DNA of 64,000 nucleotides. Origin: SKHV01 sp963678565 (GTDB lineage: Bacteria > Bacteroidota > Bacteroidia > Bacteroidales > Prolixibacteraceae). Shown in pieces: positions 27,147 to 35,612 of the stretch. A program made the translations under genes and the position numbers. A model generated the notes under the pieces. That model ran no database searches. It saw only the letters and a program-made list of their open reading frames with translations, and was not told where the DNA came from. The stretch is taken from NCBI GenBank assembly GCA_963678565.1, contig OY782875.1, forward strand, positions 310,001 through 374,000, read 5' to 3'. Position 1 is the stretch's first letter. The number at the start of each line of letters is the position of its first letter.

Positions 27147-27238
27147 AGCTTGAATTCCTCTATTTTTGTGCTGTTGGATTTGCTCAAACCATAAATTTCC
27201 AATATTTTAGGAACAATATTACAACTAACTTATATACA

Positions 27239-29404
27239 ATGAACTACAAATTTTTATGCAAAAAACAGAGCATTTTATTTCTAGCTCTGGCAGCTATACT
27301 TGCTGTTGGGTGTAGCCCAAAAACAAACTCAAAAATCGATCGAAAAGCACTGGTTACCAGACATAATGTAGAAGTAAATCATTTCGATACCTTGGCCTCT
27401 TTAACGGTTGGAAACGGCGAATTTGCTTTCACTGTGGATGCAACCGGACTACAAACTTTTCCCGACTTCTATAGCAAAGGAGTTTGCTTGGGAACTCAAT
27501 CAGAATGGGGATGGCATTCGTGGCCAAACGTAAAAGATTTAAAACGTTCAGAATCGGTTAAAAATTATGATGTTCAAGGTCGTCAAGTTCCTTTTTATGT
27601 TGAATACAAGCATGAAGAGGGTAGAAACAAAGAGGCAACCAAGTATTTTCGTACCAATCCACATCGCTTACATTTAGGTGTCGTTGGCTTTGAATTGACC
27701 AAAACAAATGGTGAAAGCGTTAGTGTTGAAGATATTACCGACATTCAACAAAATTTAGATTTATGGACTGGTAACATTACCAGCAATTTTAAAGTTGAAG
27801 AAATTGCTGTGGCAGTATCCACTATTGGAAACCCCAATAAAGATGCGATTAGCAGTAACGTAAAATCAAAACTATTGAAAAATGGCCAATTGAAATTTAA
27901 TCTTCGTTTGCCTTATCCAAGTGGTGGCCATGTTGATGGAGCGATTAGCTGGCTAAACAACGATAAACACACCAGCAAAATTGTAAAGCAAGAAGCTACA
28001 AAATGTATTATTGAGCATACCTTAGATACTACTGTTTATTACATAACAATTTCTTCTCCAGAAGCATTTTCGATAAACGAAAAGCAAGCACATTATTTTG
28101 TTTTTGAACCAGAAAATGAAGTTGAAGAATTTGAATTATCAGTTGAATTTAGTGAAACAATTCCAGAAGAAACCACTCCAGCTTTTGAAGCTACAAAACT
28201 AGCATCAATCCAAATGTGGGAAGCATTTTGGCAATCGGGGGGTGCAATCGATTTTACTGGTTCTACCGACGAAAGAGCGCATGAATTAGAACGCCGAATT
28301 GTATTGTCGCAATACTTAACTCGTGTAAACTGTGCCGGAAATTATCCTCCACAGGAAACCGGTTTAACCATGAATAGTTGGTATGGTAAATTTCACTTAG
28401 AAATGCATTGGTGGCACGGAGTTCATTATGCACTTTGGAACAGAATTGATTTGTTAGAGAAGAGCTTAGATTGGTATACAAAAGTGATGCCTCAAGCTAA
28501 AAAGAAAGCAGAATGGCAAGGCTACGATGGTGTTCGTTGGGCAAAAATGACCGACAACGATGGTAAAGATTCACCATCGAATGTAGGAGAGTTTTTAATT
28601 TGGCAACAACCACATTACATTTATTTTGCCGAGTTGTGTTACCGCGATCATCCAAACGACGAAACGCTCGAAAAGTATGCTGAAGCATTGTTCGCTACTG
28701 CCGATTTCATGGCCGATTTTCCAACTTGGGATGAAGAGCGTGGAACTTATATGTTAATGCATCCTTTAATTCCGGCACAAGAAGCTTTAGATAAAATGAA
28801 AACCTTTAATCCACCTTATGAATTAGGATATTGGTATTGGGGCTTGTCTACTGCACAAAAATGGCGCGAAAGAATGGGCTTGCCGAAAAATGAAAAATGG
28901 CAGCACATTATCGATCACTGGCCATCAACCGCACATAAAGATGGATTGTATTTGGCAGCCGAAAGTGAACCAGAATCGTATAGCATCGAAAAAGATATGC
29001 ATGATCATCCAATGGTATTAGGATCGTACGGAATGGTTCCCGGTTATGGCGATTTTGATGAAGAAATTATGCGTAATACCTTAGATTATATCCTTAAAAA
29101 CTGGTATTGGGAAACAACTTGGGGTTGGGATTATCCAATGACAGCTATGTGCGCAACTCGTTTAGATGAACCTGAAAAAGCTATTGAGGGATTGATGGAA
29201 CCGGTATTGAAAAATACTTACCTTCCTAATGGTCATAATTACCAAGGAGAACGATTACGTATCTATTTACCCGGAAACGGAGGTTTATTATCAGCAGCAG
29301 CGGTAATGTGTGTTGGTTTCGACGGACAGAATACTGAAATGCCAGGAATTCCAAAAGATGGAACATGGACAGTGAAATATGAAAATCTTTCAAAAATGCC
29401 TTAA
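27239..29404 (+). CDS. putative glycoside hydrolase lipoprotein, six-hairpin (GH65/GH95-like)
   Basis: A 721-residue lipoprotein (lipobox LAVGCSP, Cys25). An N-terminal beta-sandwich (about 40-330; ASLTVGNGEFAFTVDATGLQTFP is the usual opening of GH65-like proteins) is followed by an (alpha/alpha)6-barrel region (about 350-700). Barrel landmarks are GNYPPQETGLTMNSWYGKFHLEMHWWHGVHYALW, SNVGEFLIWQQPHYIYFAELCYR and WGWDYPMTAMCATRL. Homologues in Bacteroidota are usually annotated as hypothetical or 'glycosyl hydrolase family 65'. The catalytic acid cannot be named with confidence; Glu/Asp residues in the NxW..E.HW motif are candidates. It would act outside the cytoplasm. There are no SusC/SusD neighbours. 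Confidence 0.75.
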   Translation: MNYKFLCKKQSILFLALAAILAVGCSPKTNSKIDRKALVTRHNVEVNHFDTLASLTVGNGEFAFTVDATGLQTFPDFYSKGVCLGTQSEWGWHSWPNVKDLKRSESVKNYDVQGRQVPFYVEYKHEEGRNKEATKYFRTNPHRLHLGVVGFELTKTNGESVSVEDITDIQQNLDLWTGNITSNFKVEEIAVAVSTIGNPNKDAISSNVKSKLLKNGQLKFNLRLPYPSGGHVDGAISWLNNDKHTSKIVKQEATKCIIEHTLDTTVYYITISSPEAFSINEKQAHYFVFEPENEVEEFELSVEFSETIPEETTPAFEATKLASIQMWEAFWQSGGAIDFTGSTDERAHELERRIVLSQYLTRVNCAGNYPPQETGLTMNSWYGKFHLEMHWWHGVHYALWNRIDLLEKSLDWYTKVMPQAKKKAEWQGYDGVRWAKMTDNDGKDSPSNVGEFLIWQQPHYIYFAELCYRDHPNDETLEKYAEALFATADFMADFPTWDEERGTYMLMHPLIPAQEALDKMKTFNPPYELGYWYWGLSTAQKWRERMGLPKNEKWQHIIDHWPSTAHKDGLYLAAESEPESYSIEKDMHDHPMVLGSYGMVPGYGDFDEEIMRNTLDYILKNWYWETTWGWDYPMTAMCATRLDEPEKAIEGLMEPVLKNTYLPNGHNYQGERLRIYLPGNGGLLSAAAVMCVGFDGQNTEMPGIPKDGTWTVKYENLSKMP

Positions 29405-29422
29405 ATAGGGATTTAGTAAACC

Positions 29423-29473
29423 CAAAAATAAAGTGACCTTGCTAGATTAAGTAGTACTGTCACTTTATTTTTG
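29423..29473. terminator. strong terminator after the glycosidase-like gene
   Basis: A near-perfect 15-bp inverted repeat: caaaaataaagtgac at 29423-29437 pairs with its complement at 29459-29473, with a 21-nt loop, and the A/T-rich stem ends provide U-tracts in both directions. It separates the lipoprotein gene from rpsP. Confidence 0.8.
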
Positions 29474-29535
29474 ATGTTTATTTCGTTATAATATAGAAAA
29501 ATTATGGTCCGAAAGCATTAATTATCAATTAATAA

Positions 29536-29565
29536 TTGGCAATTAATAGAAATATTGTACTTTTG
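29536..29565 (+). promoter_or_regulatory. rpsP promoter, TTG / TAnnTTTG
   Basis: A -7 element tacttttg (29558-29565) with a ttg at 29536-29538, 19 nt upstream, fits the Bacteroidota housekeeping promoter. It lies 36 nt before the rpsP start, in keeping with a highly expressed ribosomal protein gene. Confidence 0.75.
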
Positions 29566-29600
29566 CGCCCCTAAAGAATTATTAATTTAAATTTAAAATT

Positions 29601-30173
29601 ATGCCAGTTAAGATTCGTTTGGCCCGTCATGGCCGAAAGAGAAATGCATACTACCACATTGTAGTTGCAGATAGCAGGGCGCCACGAGATGGTAAATATA
29701 TCGAAAGGATTGGTTCTTATAACCCGAACACAAATCCTGCTACCATCGAACTGGATTTCGACAAAGCCATTGATTGGCTTGGAAAAGGCGCACAACCTAC
29801 TGACACCGCAAGAGCAATCTTGTCGTACGAAGGTGTTTTAATGAAAAAACACTTGTTAGAAGGAGTTAAAAAAGGAGCATTCGACGAAGCAGAAGCTGAG
29901 AAGAGATATGCTGCTTGGAAGCAAGACAAATTAGCTAAGATTCAAGCAAAAGTTGAAAAACTTGCTGCAGACAGCGATGCAGATTTAAAAGCTCGTTTAG
30001 AAGCAGAAGCAAAAATCAACGAAGCTCGTGCTGAAGAAATTGCAAAACGCAATTCTGAATTAGCGGCTGAGGTGGAAGCTGCAAATGCAGAAGAAACTGA
30101 AACTGTTGAAGAAGAAGCAACTGAAGAACCAGCTGCTGAGGCAGAAGAAGGTTCAGAAGAAACTAAAGCTTAA
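29601..30173 (+). CDS. rpsP: 30S ribosomal protein S16 with long acidic tail
   Basis: A 190-residue S16. The core (1-80; MPVKIRLARHGRKRNAYYHIVVADSRAPRD in its family order) is standard, but 100 extra residues follow, first a Lys/Ala/Glu-rich helix, then an almost purely Glu/Ala/Thr tail (from about residue 155). Such C-terminal extensions are common in Bacteroidota S16; their role in the ribosome is not defined. The gene stands alone with its own promoter and terminator; rimM and trmD, its partners in Proteobacteria, are absent. Confidence 0.96.
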   Translation: MPVKIRLARHGRKRNAYYHIVVADSRAPRDGKYIERIGSYNPNTNPATIELDFDKAIDWLGKGAQPTDTARAILSYEGVLMKKHLLEGVKKGAFDEAEAEKRYAAWKQDKLAKIQAKVEKLAADSDADLKARLEAEAKINEARAEEIAKRNSELAAEVEAANAEETETVEEEATEEPAAEAEEGSEETKA

Positions 30174-30216
30174 TTTGCGTCTGTTTGAAAAGATAAATTT
30201 CTAAGAAACAGATATT

Positions 30217-30254
30217 AAAAAGAGGTTACCAATATGGTAGTCTCTTTTTTTATT
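30217..30254 (+). terminator. rpsP terminator
   Basis: Stem aaaaagag (30217-30224) pairs with ctcttttt (30242-30249); inner bases ttacc/ggtag extend it, and a run of T follows. A typical Rho-independent terminator 44 nt after the rpsP stop codon. Confidence 0.85.
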
Positions 30255-30418
30255 TATCAAGCTAATTTGTTTTATACAGATGAAATATCAAGATCATTTC
30301 GGAATCGGTAGATTAATTATTCAATAAATATATTGTTCAAATCTGTTACCCTTTGAAAATGAGTAATTAAATTCTATTTTAGCATAAAGTTGTAGCGTTT
30401 TTAATAACAATCAATTTA

Positions 30419-32377
30419 ATGGCTCAACAAAGGATCACATATCTTATCTCCATATTTTTGCTTTTCTGGTTCGCATCGGCTTCGGCTGGGGTGACAAAGG
30501 AATCGGTAGATCAAAAAATTGAAAATTTAAAGCACACAAAAAAATCGGTGCTTACTGATTCTATTGAAGTAATTGTTTATGACTTGTATAGTTTTGAAAG
30601 TATTTACGGCTTATCAAAAATTAAAGAGCTAGATCAACTGATTTCAGATGACAACGTAAATGCAAAACTTAGGATTAAGCATAGCCTCGCTGCCTTCGAT
30701 CAGAAAAATAAGTATGTATTATTAGATTCTGCTTTATTATTTGCTAATAACAATAATATCGACGAGTTTAAAATTGAATACTATACTTCAAAAGGAAATT
30801 GGTACTATGTCGATAAAGTTTACGACAGTTCTTTGGTTGCAATTTTAAATGCACGAAAACTATCTTCGCAATTAGGGGTTAATCGCGATATTCAAACAAG
30901 TCATTTATTGGGGGATCTTTTCTTTAGTATTGAATTGTACGAGCAAGCGGAAGCCTATTTTAAAAGAGCCGATTCTTTGCTGGTTGATATGCGCTACGAC
31001 GAAGTTTGGCGTAAACGAGTTATTAAGAACAACTTGGGGTTAATCGAAATGAAGAAGGGAAATTTCGAAACTGCATTGAAAGTTTTTGAAGAATCAAAGT
31101 CTTTGGTTCCAGAAGTGCTTCCATCGTATAGAGATTCCTTAACCATCTGTTATTATAACCGTAAGATCGCAGAGTGTTTTTATGGTTTAAGAAGAAATTA
31201 TTCTCAAGCAATAGCTAATTTGTTGTTTACCTATAAGTTTGCCAAAAAGCATCAACTCGATGAGCATTTGTATCCGTCATACAACATCCTTATTAAACTT
31301 TATATTAAAACCGATCAAAGTGCATTGGTTCAACAATATTTCAAAGAGTATCAAGAATATTATCACTCAATCGATCCATTCATCGATTATCAAAAGGAAG
31401 ATGCCTTATTACGAGCAGAAGTCGCAGAGTATTTGGGAGACGAAAAACGGGCCTTGCAATACTACAAGGTGTATAAGAATCTAAATGATTCACAAACCTT
31501 ACAAGTGAAGTCGGCCAGTATTGTAAATCTCCTTACCAATCAAGATTATTCAAACTTGAGAAACAATTATAATGAAATTAGGCAGCAACGAATGGTGTTG
31601 TTGATAGGGATTTTTATTGCATGCATATTTATTGCAATCATTGCAATATTTGCTTACCGAACCTTCAAATTAAATAAGAGCTTATCAGAATCGAATCAAA
31701 CAAAGGATAAATTGTTTTCAATTATTGCACACGATTTAAGAGCTCCGTTCAACTCTATCGTTGGATTTAGCGATTTATCGTACAATGCAATTTTAGAAAA
31801 GGATTACGACGAAGTAAAAGAATACAATCAGCATGTACTCGAGAAATCGAAAGAGTTGTTACACTTAATCGATAACCTTTTAAATTGGTCGCGTACACAG
31901 CAAGATCGATTAACACTGCAACCTTCTGATATAAAACTATCTTCAATTTTTGAAGAAATAAAACCATCCATCGAATTGCAGTCGGACCAAAAGTCAATTC
32001 AGGTTGAATATCAGTTTGAAGAAGATTGTTTGGTTCATGTCGACGAGTTTACTATGAAAACTGTTTTTACGAATATTCTATCGAATGCAGTAAAGTTTTC
32101 TTATCCCGACAGTGTTATTCAGGTGATTTCGAAAACAGTTAAAAATCTGGTTGAACTTTCGATTGTTGATCAGGGTACCGGTATTACAAAAGAAAAACTA
32201 TCGTCGTTGTTTCATCTCGATAAACAACAAAGTACTCGAGGAACAAGCAGTGAACCCGGAACCGGTTTAGGCTTGCTTATTTGTAAAGAATTTGTTGAAA
32301 GAAATCAAGGTACCATTCACATTGAAAGCGAAGAAGGAACCGGAACAACAGTTCGAGTTCTACTCCCAATGAAGTAA
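30419..32377 (+). CDS. TPR-containing sensor histidine kinase
   Basis: A 652-residue kinase. It has a signal peptide (LISIFLLFWFASASAG), a periplasmic TPR sensor region (about 130-330), a transmembrane helix (about 392-413), a HisKA domain with phospho-acceptor His at about 438 (SIIAHDLRAPFNSIVGF) and a HATPase domain with N-box NILSNAVKFS, G1 VDQGTGI and G2 GTGLGLLICKEF. There is no receiver or DNA-binding domain, so it needs a separate response regulator, none of which is adjacent; the orphan receiver at 15302 is one possibility, unproved. The end lies 1 nt from the convergent PEP-binding gene. Confidence 0.93.
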   Translation: MAQQRITYLISIFLLFWFASASAGVTKESVDQKIENLKHTKKSVLTDSIEVIVYDLYSFESIYGLSKIKELDQLISDDNVNAKLRIKHSLAAFDQKNKYVLLDSALLFANNNNIDEFKIEYYTSKGNWYYVDKVYDSSLVAILNARKLSSQLGVNRDIQTSHLLGDLFFSIELYEQAEAYFKRADSLLVDMRYDEVWRKRVIKNNLGLIEMKKGNFETALKVFEESKSLVPEVLPSYRDSLTICYYNRKIAECFYGLRRNYSQAIANLLFTYKFAKKHQLDEHLYPSYNILIKLYIKTDQSALVQQYFKEYQEYYHSIDPFIDYQKEDALLRAEVAEYLGDEKRALQYYKVYKNLNDSQTLQVKSASIVNLLTNQDYSNLRNNYNEIRQQRMVLLIGIFIACIFIAIIAIFAYRTFKLNKSLSESNQTKDKLFSIIAHDLRAPFNSIVGFSDLSYNAILEKDYDEVKEYNQHVLEKSKELLHLIDNLLNWSRTQQDRLTLQPSDIKLSSIFEEIKPSIELQSDQKSIQVEYQFEEDCLVHVDEFTMKTVFTNILSNAVKFSYPDSVIQVISKTVKNLVELSIVDQGTGITKEKLSSLFHLDKQQSTRGTSSEPGTGLGLLICKEFVERNQGTIHIESEEGTGTTVRVLLPMK

Positions 32378-32378
32378 T

Positions 32379-35360
32379 TTATTTTTTTTCAATCAGAATT
32401 GCCCTTTTTCTACCATCCATTTGAATGCTTAATGGAGCCGATAATTTTACATGCTTAACATATTTCCCCTTCGAAATAAGTGCTGCATTTTTCAAAAGAT
32501 CAAAATTGATAAATGCTTTTTCAGAATTATAAGGAACCGAATAATAGCCAACATTCATTGATGTAACATTGTGGAAGAAATGCGATCCGAGTGAAGCATC
32601 CAACTGAAAATCTTTCAATCCCATTTCAATGATCACTCTTGCCGACGAAATTTGCGACCAAACTACCGGAATTCCGGTAAAATGATCTTTGGTTCCCCAG
32701 CGGCCCGGGCCAATTAAAAGGTACTTTTTTCCGGTTTCCATAAAGGCCTCGTTGAGCTTTGTCAATTCTGGGACTATTTCCTTTGTTTTAGTCGAATCAA
32801 AACCTTCCGGATCAACATAAATTACATCCTGTATTGTTTCTACTTTTCCATTTCCCATCCCGTTGTTTGCATACAGTAAAGTGCTTTCCTTTTTAATGGC
32901 GTTTAAATCGATATTAATCGAATTTGATTTCCGAATCAAGGGCTTTAGTTGTAAAAGATAGAACGTTGGTAATTTTCCCGTTTCTGGGCTCCCTAAATCA
33001 ATTGCATATTCAATTTCAACCGGAGTGCCCATGGCTTCCATAAATATCTTTAAAAGTAGCTGTAAAGTATCGGCTAATGGAATGGTATTGTATTTTAGTA
33101 AATTGGCAAAGTCGATTACTCGTGGTCCTTTCATTGGAATTCCCGGAACCAACATGTCGTTTTGAAGGTCGAAGGTCGAAGCACAATGTTCAAGGGTTTG
33201 GTCATCGATTCCTGCTCTGATTTTATACTTTTTAATGGTCGACATTTCATCGCCCGACGATAAGTCGATATTTGATTGCGACATGTCTAAGGCATAATAC
33301 TCGTTTTGCGAATCGCGCAATTGATCTTTTGTTGCATTGTGATTTATTTTTGGATACTTCGGACAGAATCGATACGATTTTTCTCCACCAACAATATACA
33401 TTCCTAAACCAACTCCGGTCACCGAAAATCCATCTTCGGGTTGCATATACGAAACCGGATAATAATTGTACGATTGCGCCACTCCGCTCACTTGTGAATA
33501 AAATTTTTCTTCGAAATTTCTGCCGACCACTTCCTGAATGATCACCGCCATTTTTTCTTCTTCAACTTTATAGTTAACCGCCTTAAAGTACGAACGTGCT
33601 TCGGTATCAAAGGTCGATGCATAAACCAGCTTTATGGCATTTTGTAGTTGATTTAAGCGAACTTGAATGTCGGGATGATTATTGGGTAGTAAATAGGTGG
33701 CATAAACGCCCGAAAATGGTTGTAATAAAGAATCCTCAAATAAGCCGGAGGAACGCACAGCTAAAGGACGATTTATTTTTTCGAGATAAAGCAGCAGTTT
33801 CTGACTAAGCGATTCACTAAATTTTCCTTTTAAAAAATAATCGTTCACCCTTTCGTGATTCTGCTCCACAATCACTTTTTGATACAAGTTGTTGATTTCA
33901 ATAAAAGTATCAAATTCTAAAGCACCAATAATGGCGGTTGCAGGCATTCGAATATCAATATTGGGGATGATTTTTTTAAAATCGATGTTCTCGATAAAAT
34001 TGGAGATAAATGCCAAACCTCTGCCTTTTCCACCCAACGAACCTTTTGCCAAGCGGATAATGTAACGGTTGCTATCGAGTAAATCGGGGTCGAAGTTAAC
34101 AATGCGCCCGCGTAATTGTTCGTTCTGAATTTTTTCAAAAACCTGAAGCATAAATTTACGTAGTGATTCTTTCTCGGTAAATTGCTCGGGTTTTTTGGGA
34201 ACCAGTTGTTCGGCAATGTTGATTTCGCCGCGTGCCATTAACCACCGCGAAAAGGCGTTTTTATCTCCATGGTAAAGCAAAGATTCTATCGGTACGCGAG
34301 CCACCAATTCCTGAAATTCGGAAAGCGAATGTGCTTCGGCAATTTTACGCCCGTCGGGCATTTGAAATTCAAAATTTCCAAAACCTAAACGACGATGAAT
34401 AAAATCGTTCAACTCTTTTGATAAACTTTCGGAATTTTTGTGCACGAATTCGGCATTACTTTCTTTGGCCTTTTTTGCATTTTCCAAATCGTGCGATTGC
34501 ATCATTAATGGAATCGGGAAGGTTTTATTTTGCTTTACATATTCCAGCAATTTTACCCCTGCTTCGTCGTCATCTTTTCCATTTTTTTTAAATCGAACGT
34601 CGGAAATAACACACAGGAGATTGTCGTGGTAACGATCGAAAACTTTGGTGGCATCTTCGTAATTGCTTACCAACAATATTTTTGGTCGTGCACGCATTTT
34701 TAAAATCTTGTGCAATTCGTCGACTGCATCATCCGAAACCAGTTTTTGGGTTTGCAACATTACACTGGAATAGAGTAGGGGCAGGTAGCGCGAATAGTAT
34801 TTCACCGAATCTTCAACCAAGAGAATTACACGAACATTTCCCAATTTAACATCGCGAGCAACGTTTTTCTTGTCTTCGATGTATTTAATCATTGCCAAAA
34901 AAATGGAGGTATTTCCATTCCAAACAAAAACACGATCGATGAAATGAAGCGGCTCACATTTTTTAGTAAAAAATCCTAAGTCGTAATTGTTGTTCACGAG
35001 CAACAAAATGGGCAAACGCGATTTGTGCTTGTTGATTTGTTTTGCGGTTTCAATGGGTGCTTCGCGATTGGTACTGGCCATAATAATGACCATATCGAAA
35101 TGCCGTTTTTTGATGGTGTGCAAAGCTTCCTCTAAGGTATTTGCACTCGTAAATCGAGGGGCTGAGTATAGATTTAGCTGCAAGTATTCTCCAAAAATCT
35201 TATCCGAAAACTGTCCTTCACGAACAATCGAGTAGGCATCGTATTTAGTGGCAATCAACAGTATTTCCTTGACTTTTGAGGGCATCAACTCCTGAAATAT
35301 ATCGCGGTCGTTTTTGCGTTTAACGTAGATTGATGAAAGAGAAATATGATCGATATTCAT
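32379..35360 (-). CDS. receiver-like / PEP-pyruvate-binding domain fusion protein
   Basis: A 993-residue cytoplasmic protein. Two N-terminal domains (about 30-165 and 180-330) look like divergent receiver domains (DMVIIMASTNREAPIE and VRVILLVEDSVKYYSRYLPLLY; the second keeps a Glu-Asp pair, but the phospho-Asp environment is unusual). Residues about 435-810 match the PEP synthase/pyruvate phosphate dikinase nucleotide-binding domain: GSLGGKGRGLAFI, AVRSSGLFEDS, FSGVYATY. The central phosphohistidine domain and the PEP barrel of true PEP synthase are not seen; a conserved C-terminal segment with LLIGPGRWGTKD takes their place. A regulatory or phosphotransfer role is inferred. The gene is 116 nt from tRNA-Phe on the same strand. 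Confidence 0.85.
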   Translation of the reverse strand: MNIDHISLSSIYVKRKNDRDIFQELMPSKVKEILLIATKYDAYSIVREGQFSDKIFGEYLQLNLYSAPRFTSANTLEEALHTIKKRHFDMVIIMASTNREAPIETAKQINKHKSRLPILLLVNNNYDLGFFTKKCEPLHFIDRVFVWNGNTSIFLAMIKYIEDKKNVARDVKLGNVRVILLVEDSVKYYSRYLPLLYSSVMLQTQKLVSDDAVDELHKILKMRARPKILLVSNYEDATKVFDRYHDNLLCVISDVRFKKNGKDDDEAGVKLLEYVKQNKTFPIPLMMQSHDLENAKKAKESNAEFVHKNSESLSKELNDFIHRRLGFGNFEFQMPDGRKIAEAHSLSEFQELVARVPIESLLYHGDKNAFSRWLMARGEINIAEQLVPKKPEQFTEKESLRKFMLQVFEKIQNEQLRGRIVNFDPDLLDSNRYIIRLAKGSLGGKGRGLAFISNFIENIDFKKIIPNIDIRMPATAIIGALEFDTFIEINNLYQKVIVEQNHERVNDYFLKGKFSESLSQKLLLYLEKINRPLAVRSSGLFEDSLLQPFSGVYATYLLPNNHPDIQVRLNQLQNAIKLVYASTFDTEARSYFKAVNYKVEEEKMAVIIQEVVGRNFEEKFYSQVSGVAQSYNYYPVSYMQPEDGFSVTGVGLGMYIVGGEKSYRFCPKYPKINHNATKDQLRDSQNEYYALDMSQSNIDLSSGDEMSTIKKYKIRAGIDDQTLEHCASTFDLQNDMLVPGIPMKGPRVIDFANLLKYNTIPLADTLQLLLKIFMEAMGTPVEIEYAIDLGSPETGKLPTFYLLQLKPLIRKSNSINIDLNAIKKESTLLYANNGMGNGKVETIQDVIYVDPEGFDSTKTKEIVPELTKLNEAFMETGKKYLLIGPGRWGTKDHFTGIPVVWSQISSARVIIEMGLKDFQLDASLGSHFFHNVTSMNVGYYSVPYNSEKAFINFDLLKNAALISKGKYVKHVKLSAPLSIQMDGRKRAILIEKK

Positions 35361-35445
35361 TGTGCCCCAATTTGATTTACTTTAAAAGTAAGATAAAATT
35401 TAAGCTTCGGATATGATTTTTCGCAAAATCAAGAGAAAGGGAAAT

Positions 35446-35477
35446 AAAAAAAGAGGAAACTAATAGTCTCCTCTTTT
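35446..35477 (-). terminator. terminator of tRNA-Phe
   Basis: On the minus strand a 9-bp stem (aaaagagga / tcctctttt, arms at 35470-35477 and 35449-35456 plus one pair) is followed by a T-run, a few bases after the tRNA 3' end. It isolates the tRNA transcript from the downstream gap. Confidence 0.75.
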
Positions 35478-35480
35478 CGG

Positions 35481-35553
<73 letters not shown>

Positions 35554-35612
35554 GTTGCAAAAGCGATGCAAATATATCACTAATTTTTTTTCTTCCAAAT
35601 CAATTTTCACAT

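Noticed and set aside
27161..27168. tatttttg before the glycosidase-like gene as promoter
   Set aside because: It fits TAnnTTTG but lies 70 nt upstream of the start without a -33 element at the right distance; left out for lack of support.
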